Assembly: GCA_037178625.1 (NCBI GenBank)
Contig: CM074138.1
Coordinates: 1,984,001-2,048,000, forward strand
Direction: 5' to 3'
Length of the DNA stretch: 64,000 nucleotides
From: Skeletonema tropicum
Lineage: Eukaryota > Bacillariophyta > Thalassiosirophyceae > Thalassiosirales > Thalassiosiraceae
Numbering within the stretch: the first letter of the stretch is position 1; each line of letters opens with the position of its first letter. Under the pieces are notes generated by a model that was given only the letters and a program-made list of their open reading frames with translations, had not been told where the DNA came from and ran no database searches. Made by a program: the position numbers and the translations under genes. Positions 1 through 10,400 of this stretch are shown here, in pieces.

Positions 1-1
1 T

Positions 2-45
2 ATATGTCCATCAAGGGGGCTTGATGGACATATTTGTCCATCAAG
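2..45. repeat. Perfect hairpin plus third direct copy
   Basis: Positions 2-15 and 20-33 are perfect 14-bp inverted arms separated by GGGG. A third copy of the core (TGTCCATCAAG, 35-45) follows in direct orientation. It lies about 150 bases beyond the 3' end of the reverse-transcriptase remnant and could be its terminal structure, but the window edge cuts off the context. Confidence 0.75.
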
Positions 46-193
46 ACTCACTATGGATATTGTACGTGAGAGGCAAAAGGCAGTTTACTGCCGTTTTCAA
101 AAACGCCCTTAGGCCTCACGCAAATAAGAAACATTTAGTTAGAGTGATCTGTGGCCTTTCGTTACTTTCTTGCGTTGAAGGGCTACATGTTAC

Positions 194-3100
194 ATCAATA
201 GATATCTCTCCATTTGTTGTGCATCTTTGTTTTGATTTGTTTGCTGAGGTGGCTGCATTGATATAGATGGTCTCCCTTTGTATCGAAGTCTTGTTTGCAG
301 AAGGGGCATTTGAGTTGTTCTGTTGTTTCCCAGATGTTCATTCGTAAACAGCGGAGGAGGTTGAATCTATATAAAGAGGCGGTTGTCTTGTCTATTTCTA
401 TTTTCTTCTTCGCTTCTTGGAAGGTCTAAGAGTCCTTGACCCATCTTGCCGTCGATGATTTCCGGATGTTGTGTGCGCTGTCGCTTGGGAGGTAGGTGAT
501 CATTTTTCCACACAGGCGAGAGGATGCTTCTTTATTGATGATATCATGGCATTTTTGTAGTGGTGTGTTGTTGATGAAGGTTGATATTCCTTGAGCTGTA
601 TCGTCTCCGGTGCATACCTTTGCTATTGCTGGTGCAAATTTATTGAAGATTTGGAAGGTGGTGGATGGATTGTTCTCTCTATCTGCATATAGTGATGTGA
701 TTGACTCAGGTAGCATGAATCTTGTGCGTTGCGGTCCAAGAAATACTCCATTATAGATTGTGTTGAGCGTTCCTTTGGTTGCTAGAATTGAAGCTGGAAT
801 GGCTTTGTCTCTTGGAGTATTGAGGCCGAGACCTCCCATTTTTGTGCTCATGTTCATAAGGAGTTGTGAGTGGGTAGGCACTGTGTCCTTGTTGGTGATG
901 GATTTTATGATGTGTGCATTGATGTTGTCGAATGCTATGGCGGTGGTACTATCCCATGTGTCCCAAGCTTCTCCGATGCAAATGGAAGTATGAGCGTGGG
1001 CGTAGACGTCGGCAGGAAGAGATGATTAAGACGTTGAGATGTGCATTGTCTGTAGAGTTGGATGATGGTTTGGTCGTCGTCGAGACCTTCTAAGAGCTTG
1101 TCGGCATCAGTTTTTATCTTCTCGAGGTAGTCAGTGATGAAGGCTTGTTGGGGTGAGCCTAAGATGCGGAGACCGTGTGTTTCTTCATACATTACAGAAT
1201 CTTTGGTGGAATAAAGTGAGATTGCTTCTTGGAGGTTTTGTGCGACAGAGTAGTTGGATTGGAAGTGAGCGTGAAGAACAGAAAATGTACGGAGGTGGTA
1301 GTCATAATTCTTGTCTTGTCTTGTCTTGTCTGTGTTCATAACAGCTCCAAGTGGGATCCCGAGATCTTTGAAGCGTTGCGTTGTAAAAAGAAATGTACAT
1401 CTTCAATAGTCAATAGGTAGGAGACAGTTGGTGTCATCAACGTACGCCATTATGATTGGAGCTCCTTTTCCGTCGTCAAGTGGTTGGTTGTTTTGAAGTC
1501 GCTTGGTGGCACGTTCCATTAGTTCGGTGTTGGTTTGTCGGAGGATGTTGGTGAGGATTATCCCGGCAAAAAGAGGTGAAAGTGGGCAGCCTTGGGTGAA
1601 GCCTTCTTCGACTCAGAATTCTTGCCATGTGTTGGTTTCATCTTTGAATTTGGCTGTATGGAAGTCTTTGTAGATCATGTTGGTGAATGGTAGTAGATGA
1701 GGGAACTCGTTTGCAATGATTTCTCTTAACTTATGTCTGGATACTGCGTTGAACATGTTTCAGATATCTAATGCTGATACAAGTGCACGTGTGGATAGGT
1801 TGCCGGTTGATTCAGGTTTGGAGATGTATTTCTCGACTCCAAGGCGCATGGTGTGTACAATGGTAGAAATGCCACCTTGTACGCCAATAGCATAGTTGAA
1901 TGGAAGAAGGTAGGATGCAAAGTCAGACTTGTTTTTGGTAATGAGTAGGTTTGCTGTGATTCGGCGAATGGCACTTGGGACATCAATGGGTCTTAACTTC
2001 TTTGGGTTGTTGACATCCTTGTGAAAAGCGACGAAGTAGATGGTATTGATGTGATTACGCTCATGGTTGCCAAAGTTTGTGTTTGCGATGTTTGAAAAGA
2101 AAGTTGCTAGGTGTTGCGCTGTTGAGGAGGTTTGCATCTTTTTGTGTTGTTGGGGTACTCGTTTCTTGACTAATCGTACAACTATGTCAAGAGAGTCACC
2201 TTGGATGCCTAGAGCTTTGCCTTTGGGGAGATTTCGAATACATTTGATGACTTCATCGGGTGTGAAAGTAACTGGGCTAGTGTAGACTTGAGATCTTGTT
2301 CTGGGTAGAACTGGCTTGTAATCCAGTGTGGGAGGATGCAGTTGTCGGCATATTCAAATTCGCGATGGGTGTTGCCTTCAATAAAATCTTCAGATTGCTT
2401 TCTTGAAGTCATCATCATCTGCTGCTTTTTGAGCGGATTGTTGTTGGCGCTTTTGTTGTTGTGCTTGGTCGGAGGATGATGTGCATGGTGGATTGGTAGA
2501 TGTTACCGTACGTGACTCTTCGTAATGTTTCTAGTTGGCCAGAGCGAAAGAGTCGTATGCGGCGTTTGATGAGTTGTGTCAGAATCACTTTTGTTGTGAG
2601 TAGTAGGTGCGAGGATGAGTTGCTCGTACAGGTAGATGAGTTGACCTGCTGCGACATCGGCATTATATGATGGAAGCGAAGCTTTAGTTTTGGGAGGAGC
2701 TTTTTTCAATTCAGTTGTTGCTTTAATTATATCTTCGAGCAAATCCAGTAGTAGTTCTTCTAGCTGCCATTTTATACTTGGTAGGAGTGTGGATCTGAAA
2801 GGCGGCGGTTCGAAGTGGTGAGAGTTGAGCCAGTCGAGTGCTGCTTCCCAATGATTTTGTGTTGACAAGAGCTGGTTGTTTCGTCGAATAGGAAGTTAGT
2901 GAGGATATCATAGTTCGTTTTTGTTCTAGTTGAAGTATGCTGGGCGGCTACATGCTTTTGAAGAGCGTTTGAAGTGCTGTATATTTTTGATTTGTTACAT
3001 TGATGACAGATACATAATTTGGTTTCTCTAAGGAAGGGCAAAGGAAGCTTGTCAAGCTCATGGATGTGTTCGTCAGACAGGTGGCGCTACAGTAAGTGCT

Positions 3101-3315
3101 GAAACATTTTCGAAACCTTTAGGCTTGTCAGCATGTTGGTGTTGGGTGCAGTGCGCGAACGGACACATCCATGGATTGTTTAGAGCGAGTGTGACTGCTT
3201 GCCGTGATAGATGTTGGGCAATTGACGGAGGCCAGCGTGATCCTTCGTTTTGAGATGGCAGAGTGATGGTTCTTGACGTTTTGGGTGGTTCTGTTGGCTT
3301 GGATCTTCTAGTCAC
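194..3315 (-). pseudogene. Decayed reverse transcriptase of a non-LTR-type retroelement
   Basis: Read 3315 to 194 on the minus strand, successive frames give the parts of a reverse transcriptase in order. First come two C2H2-like fingers near 3170-3050 and 3015-2945. Then a helical linker and a polymerase core with RPID near 1990, motif A (LDI-stop-NMFN) near 1755, QGCPLSP near 1590 and the catalytic YVDD near 1450. A C-terminal CPFC...H...C knuckle lies at about 315-255, as in many non-LTR elements. The frame is broken several times. In-frame stops are seen inside motif A, before QGCPLSP (TGA near 1612), after YVDD (near 1418) and near 430. Frameshifts fall within the first finger and near 935. 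No endonuclease or target-site duplication is visible. The element is inactive as written, and its exact clade cannot be named from sequence reading alone. Confidence 0.85.
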
Positions 3316-4716
3316 AAGATCTTGAGAGAGTTAATTTCATTGAAGTGGGAAGCGGAGTTGGTGCGTGGGGTAGCCGTCTTGAATGCCATGTTGGGTGGTG
3401 ATTCTCATGACGTCATTGTAGCCATAGGGGCTTTCATGAAGAGCGGTACCGGTACCAGAGAGGAAGAAAAGCCCAAGAGAAAACAGATGAGTCGGAGAGG
3501 GTGGAATACATTGGAATTAGATAGTAGCTGGAGGATGGCGTGTCTTGGATCGCTGTGACGTGGTAATTTTGAGGATGGTGCGCGCAGCTTGCGCCAGAAG
3601 AATGTGAGTACTTGTAGCTGTCCCAGCTGTGAGTTTGGTGGAATTGGAGGTGGGTTTAGCGGTAGGTAAGATAGTGGGGTTACTTTGGGAGTGGAGGAGT
3701 GGAAGAGGAGGGTGGTTGAGCCATAATGAAGGGTCAGGTGGTAGTAGGTGAGCATCAATGGTGGTGGTGTTAGCCTGTGTTGATAATTGGTGGTGGATTT
3801 GGTCGGAGAAAAGTTGTGCAGTGAGGGATGGTGTAGGGGTGAATTTGGACACACGTTTAGGGAGGATATGTTTGTATCTAAAACCGATGGGCCGATAATG
3901 TTTCATGCGTTGTTGACGAAGAAATTGTCGATGTTGAGAGTAACGTGGGAGACGTTGATTGTAGAGGGCTAAAAAAGTAGAGTGGATGTGTAAAGGGTGT
4001 ATTGAGAAAGAGTAATAGTGTCGCCAGTCGGTGGGAATGTGTTGAAGTAGTATGTTCTGGAGGGCAGTCTGGGCGGCCGAAGCTTTCCCCCTCCTATGGG
4101 CCTGTCAGGAGAGGCTTTGCGTCGTCCCTTGCGGTAATAACGACGCTGACTGAGGCGTAAACGCTTATGGTGGCGTCTCATCGACATGGTCTCGTGTCGT
4201 TGTCTTTCAAAACAAAAGCAAAACACACAGGTACCACATATTGTCTTCGAACCTCAAACGCGAGTATAGCAAGACCGTCCGCCTCGCCATCATGAATATG
4301 CGAGCCGCTGATATCATTCAGATCATCGAACCACTTCTTTGTACAGTTTATCCTGAGTCTCCTCTCCAGCCGTAGATAATTCAACATCACCTACCTCAGA
4401 GGTTAAATCGCCGCGTCTCCAAAATTTGCGTCGAATATTATTCATAAACATCAGCCAATTGCCGCGTTCATTATCATTCATAAAAGAGAGGAGCAAGGTA
4501 ATACAATTCATTTGTTTTCAAGTTCGAGTATCAAATATCAAATGCTGCATAATCCAAATCAGCCTCTCTGAGTGCTGGTCAGTGACTGGTCAGATAAAGT
4601 TAAAGATAAAGGAATTGAGGAGCGAATTCCATTTTCAATATTTCAAGTGTACGACTCAGGGAAAACATCAAGATTAAATTGAAAGCTTTTATGAAATAAA
4701 CTGGTTTCAATCTTCC
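3316..4716. other. Upstream part of the retroelement and AT-rich spacer
   Basis: The minus strand from about 3910 to 3405 carries overlapping short Pro/Thr/Ser-rich frames that probably belong to the 5' part of the same dead retroelement, but I recognise no domain. A short basic stretch is read on the minus strand near 4190-4120. From 4200 to 4716 the sequence becomes AT-rich and no convincing coding frame is seen on either strand. Confidence 0.4.
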
Positions 4717-7432
4717 CTAAGTAATAATTTTACACAAAAAGTTCACGATCCCTACACCGCGACAAAGCTCAAATTTGTTGTTGTATGTACCAAAAGATGT
4801 CTCCTGAAATGAAACAATTCCATAATAATGATATTCATTGTATTCATTGTGGACATCCAGTGCTCGGAATTCATCTCCAGAATTTGTGACCACACCTATC
4901 AGAATTCCCCTCACAGCAGCTATCGCATGAAATACTATTATTTGGGGCCTAGACTCCCGATCAGACACAGTGCCTGGCGGCAAGCAAGGAGTAGCAGTTG
5001 GTCACGAAGTTGGAGCCTTGGAAGGTGCATGCGTTGGGGTTGGGGTGGGTTGAGGTGATGGAGGTACAGTTGGCACTTCGGTCGGCTGAGGCGATGGTAG
5101 AGCAGTTGGCTCTTGAGTGGGTTGAGGTGATGGCGGTACAGTTGGCTCTTGAGTTGGTTGACGTGATGGCGGTACAGTTGGCACTTCCGTTGGCAGAGGT
5201 GACGGTGGTACGCTCGGCGTATGAGTTGGCTCGGATGTTGGCGGTACAGTTGGCACTTCCGTTGGCAGAGGTGACGGCGGTACGCTCGGCGTATGAGTTG
5301 GCTCGGATGTTGGCGGTACAGTTGGTACTTCGGTCGGCTGAGGCGATGGTGGTACGCTCGGCGTATGAGTTGGCTGGGGTGATGGCGGGACAGTTGGCAC
5401 TTCGGTCGGCTGAGGCGATGGTGGTACGCTCGGCGTATGAGTTGACTGGGGTGATGGCGGGACAGTTGGCTCTTGTGTCGGCTGAGGCGATGACGGTACA
5501 GTTGGCACTTCGGTCGGCTGAGGCGATGGTGGTATGCTCGGCGTATGAGTTGGCTGAGGTGATGGTAGTGCAGTTGGCACTTGCGTTGGTTGATTCGATG
5601 GTGGTACAGTTGGATCTTGAGTCGGCTGGTGTGATGGTAGTGCAGTTGGCACTTCGGTCGGCTGAGGCGACGGTGGTGCGGTTACAGCAGATGCTGCGCT
5701 AGCAGATGGCTTTGACGAAGGAGAGCTTGTTGGCGTTGACGTAGTGGGACTGGCTACTGGACTATCAGATGGCCCCTGCGTAGGAGAACTTGTCGGCGTC
5801 GATGTAATGGAAGTGGTTGATGGAGCAGATGTTGCGCTAGCAGATGGCTTGGACGAAGGAGAGCTTGTCGGCGTTGACGTAGTGGGACTAGCTACTGGAC
5901 TATCAGATGGCCTCAGCGTAGGAGAACTTGTCGGCTTCGATGTAATGGAAGTGGGGGTGTCTGCTGGAGTTGGAGCAGATGTTGGGCTATCAGATGGCTT
6001 TGATGAAGGAGAGCTTGTCGGCTTCGATGTAATGGAAGTGGGATTGGTTGATGGAACAAATGCTGCGCTAGCAGATGGCTTGGACGAAGGAGAGCTTGTT
6101 GGCGTTGACGTAGTGGGACTAGCTACTTGACTATCAGATGGCCTCAGCGTAGAACTTGTCGGCTTCGATGTAATGGAAGTGGGGGTGTCTGCTGGAGTTG
6201 GAGCAGATGTTGGGCTATCAGATGGCTTCGGTGAAGGAGAGCTTGTCGGCTTCGATGTAATGGAAGTTGGAGTGACTGCTGGGCTAGTAGAAGGCATTGA
6301 CAGACGGAGAACTTGTTGGCTTGAATGTAATGGAAGTGGGAGCAGATGTTGGGCTAGCAGATGGCTTTGGTGAAGGAGAACTTGTCGGCTTCGATGTAAT
6401 GGAAGTTGGAGTGACTGCTGGGCTAGTAGATGGCATTGACAGAGGAGAACTTGTTGGCTTCGATGTAATGGAAGTGGGAGCAGATGTTGGGCTATCAGAT
6501 GGCTTTGGTGAAGGAGAACTTGTCGGCTTCGATGTAATGGAAGTTGGAGTGACTGCTGGGCTAGTAGATGGCATTGACAGAGGAGAACTTGTTGGCTTCG
6601 ATGTAATGGAAGTGGGAGCAGATGTTGGAGCAGATGTTGGGCTATCAGATGGCTTTGGTGAAGGAGAACTTGTTAGCTGGGATGTAGTTGTTGTGGGAGT
6701 GACCGTTGGCGGAGGTATTGGAGGATTCATCATTGGGTCATATCTGTAGCAGCAATATCTTTTAGTGTCATTGGCACCTGTACTCGGTACCTGCAACTTC
6801 CCCAAAGCCACCTTTGTTTTGATTCCTCGCGCTCGCATTGCATTCAGTCTTCGCCAACTTCAAATCAACTCCACTGTCTACACGGCATCTGCATTGACCA
6901 TTCAGAGAGTCAAGATCAAACCCCCGTAGAGTCACTCCCTGTGACTGTGACACGCAGTTACAGGCGGTGGCACAAGCACTTCCAATCACAACGTCATCAA
7001 ATCGAAGTAAGTTATGTATCTCACCTTCAGCATTCGTGCACATTCCTTTCCCCATATAAGAGTAGTTCATGAGTTGAGGTCCGCATTGACTACCAGAAAT
7101 AAAAGGAAAATTTGTTGCAGATGACAAAGGTGCTGATGTCGGATTAGTAAGAGGTGCTGGCGTCGGAGTACCTGTTGGCATGGATGATGGGCTACTAGAT
7201 GGCTTTGACGACGGATAACTCGTCGGCGTCGATGTAGTGGGAGTGCCTGTAGGAGCAGATGTTGGACTATCGGATGGCTTTGACGACGGATAACTCGTCG
7301 GCGTCGATGTAGTGGGAGTGCCTGTAGGAGCAGATGTTGGACTATCGGATGGCTTCGACGACGGAGAACTCGTCGGCGTCGATGTAGTGGGAGTACCTGT
7401 AGGAGCAGATGTTGGACTATCGGATGGCTTCT
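4717..7432 (-). pseudogene. Frame-broken 3' part of the giant repeat gene
   Basis: Compared with neighbouring repeat copies, an extra base sits at 7432 (CTTCTGAC where other copies read CTTCGAC). A further frame change lies between 6838 and 6770 and could be either one extra base or a very short intron. Another extra base lies near 6306 (GACAGACGG against GACAGAGG). An in-frame TGA at 5002-5004 then separates the repeats from a C-terminal tail of about 88 residues that stays open to a TAA or TAG at 4717. Content in order is 25-residue PTS repeats, a Cys-rich domain (about ten Cys between 7090 and 6770, ending near CCYRYD), more PTSITSKPT repeats, 12-residue PSPQPTEVPT units and the tail. Either this end of the gene is dying or the assembly has errors here. 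Confidence 0.7.
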
Positions 7433-10400
7433 GACGACGGATAACTCGTCGGCGTCGATGTAGTGGGAGTGCCTGTAGGAGCAGATGTTTGACTATCGGA
7501 TGGCTTCGACGACGGATAACTCGTCGGCGTCGATGTAGTGGGAGTGCCTGTAGGAGCAGACGTTAGGATATCGGATGGCTTCGACGATGGAGAACTCGTC
7601 GGCGTCGATGTAGTGGGAGTGCCTGTAGGAGCAGATGTTGGACTATCGGATGGCTTCGACGATGGCGAACTTGTCGGTTGGGTAGATTTTGATGGATCAA
7701 AACTCGGCTTAAAACTTTGTTCACTTGACTTAGAAGGCAATTCACCAGGTACGGAGGGATTCAACGATATCTGAGCTGATTCGGAAGGAGCCACACTAGG
7801 CTGAGACGGTGGCTCATTTGGTTTCGAAGGCAATTCACTAGGTGGAAATGACTGAGCAGGTTGACTTGGTTCACTTGATATTGACGGCGATTCACTAGGT
7901 AGAAATGTTGGCTGACGAGATGACGAGGGATTCAACGATGGCTCCACTGATGGCTGAGCTGATATGGCAGGATCCAAACTAGGCTGAGACGATGGTTCAC
8001 TCGATATTGAAATTGAAGGCGATTCACTGGGTAGAAATGATGGTTGACGAGGTGCCGAGGGAATCAACGATGACTCAGACTCAGAAGAAGGCTGAGCAGA
8101 TTCGGAAGGAACGTCGCTGCTCTGAAAACTCGGTTTACTTGATACTGAAGGCGATTCAAATGGTTGACGAGATGCCGAGGAAATCAACGATGGCTCAGAA
8201 GAAGGCTGAGCAGATTCGGAAGGAACATCGCTGCTCTGAAAACTCGACTCACTTGATATTGACGGCGATTCACTAGGTAGAAATGTTGGCTGACGAGATG
8301 ACGAGGGATTCAACGATGGCTCAGATGATGGCCAAGCTGATACGGTAGGAGCGACACTAGGCTGAGACGATGGTTCACTCGATATTGAAATTGAAGGCGA
8401 TTCACTGGGTAGAAATGATGGTTGACGAGATGCCGAGGGATTCAACGATGACTCAGACTCAGAAGGCTGAGCAGATTCGGAAGGAACGTCGCTGCTCTGA
8501 AAACTCGGTTCACTTGATACTGAAGGCGATTCAAATGGTTGATGAGATGCCGAGGGAATCAACGATGGCTCAGAAGAAGGCTGAGCAGATTCGGAAGGAA
8601 CATCGCTGCTCTGAAAACTCGACTCACTTGATATTGAAGGCGATACATTTTGAGGTAACATCATCGGAGGACTGAAATTTTGGTTTGGTTTGACTGAGAT
8701 TACCAAGTCATCCGTGTCATCATAGCGGCCATTCGTGCAACTATTCGTATTCGCAGTCGTATTCGCAGTCTTACCCAGATACATAAAATTCGCACGAACA
8801 GCTTGCAATGACCCCTGGGGTAACGTATACGAAGCTGTCATGATTTGCACTCCTCCACCTCCACACTGTTGATTTTCACCAATCTGAATCCAGACAGGAT
8901 CTGAAGCGTCACTTGCATAATAAAAGGCGATATAATCGCTAGATCCAGTATTCCAACACCAAACAGTCNNNNNNNNNNNNNNNNNNNNNNNNNNNNNNNN
9001 NNNNNNNNNNNNNNNNNNNNNNNNNNNNNNNNNNNNNNNNNNNNNNNNNNNNNNNNNNNNNNNNNNNNNNNNNNNNNNNNNNNNNNNNNNNNNNNNNNNN
9101 NNNNNNNNNNNNNNNNNNNNNNNNNNNNNNNNNNNNNNNNNNNNNNNNNNNNNNNNNNNNNNNNNNNNNNNNNNNNNNNNNNNNNNNNNNNNNNNNNNNN
9201 NNNNNNNNNNNNNNNNNNNNNNNNNNNNNNNNNNNNNNNNNNNNNNNNNNNNNNNNNNNNNNNNNNNNNNNNNNNNNNNNNNNNNNNNNNNNNNNNNNNN
9301 NNNNNNNNNNNNNNNNNNNNNNNNNNNNNNNNNNNNNNNNNNNNNNNNNNNNNNNNNNNNNNNNNNNNNNNNNNNNNNNNNNNNNNNNNNNNNNNNNNNN
9401 NNNNNNNNNNNNNNNNNNNNNNNNNNNNNNNNNNNNNNNNNNNNNNNNNNNNNNNNNNNNNNNNNNNNTTGAAGACGGTGCTCCAGATGCAGATGGGCCC
9501 AAACTGGGCTCCGACGAAGGCTGGCTCGATTTTGAAGGGGTGCTACTTGGTTGAGACGAAGGAGCACCAGAAGAGGATGGATTGGACGAGGGAGTTGAAG
9601 ACGGTGCTCCAGATGCAGATGGGCCCAAACTGGGCTCCGACGAAGGCTGGCTCGATTTTGAAGGGGTGCTACTTGGTTGAGACGAAGGAGCACCAGAAGA
9701 GGATGGATTCAATGAGGGAGTTGAAGACGGTGCTCCAGATGCAGATGGGCCCAAACTGGGCTCCGACGAAGGCTGGCTCGATTTTGAAGGGGTGCTACTT
9801 GGTTGAGACGAAGGAGCACCAGAAGAGGATGGATTCAAAGAGGGAGTTGAAGACGGTGCTCCAGATGCAGATGGGCCCAAACTGGGCTCCGACGAAGGCT
9901 GGCTCGATTTTGAAGGGGTGCTACTTGGTTGAGACGAAGGAGCACCAGAAGAGGATGGATTCAATGAGGGAGTTGAAGACGGTGCTCCAGATGCAGATGG
10001 GCCCAAACTGGGCTCCGACGAAGGCTGGCTCGATTTTGAAGGGGTGCTACTTGGTTGAGACGAAGGAGCACCAGAAGAGGATGGATTGGACGAGGGAGTT
10101 GAAGACGGTGCTCCAGATGCAGATGGGCCCAAACTGGGCTCCGACGAAGGCTGGCTCGATTTTGAAGGGGTGCTACTTGGTTGAGACGAAGGAGCACCAG
10201 AAGAGGATGGATTCAATGAGGGAGTTGAAGACGGTGCTCCAGATGCAGATGGGCCCAAACTGGGCTCCGACGAAGGCTGGCTCGATTTTGAAGGGGTGCT
10301 ACTTGGTTGAGACGAAGGAGCACCAGAAGAGGATGGATTCAAAGAGGGAGTTGAAGACGGTGCTCCAGATGCAGATGGGCCCAAACTGGGCTCCGACGAA

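Noticed and set aside
194..1800. TGA recoding as an explanation for stops in the reverse transcriptase
   Set aside because: TAG stops and frameshifts also occur in it, and the nuclear genes around it use TGA as a normal stop (for example at 19000-19002).
4998..6749. Long plus-strand frames opposite the PTS repeats
   Set aside because: They are antisense shadows of regular repeats and have no start context or domain content.
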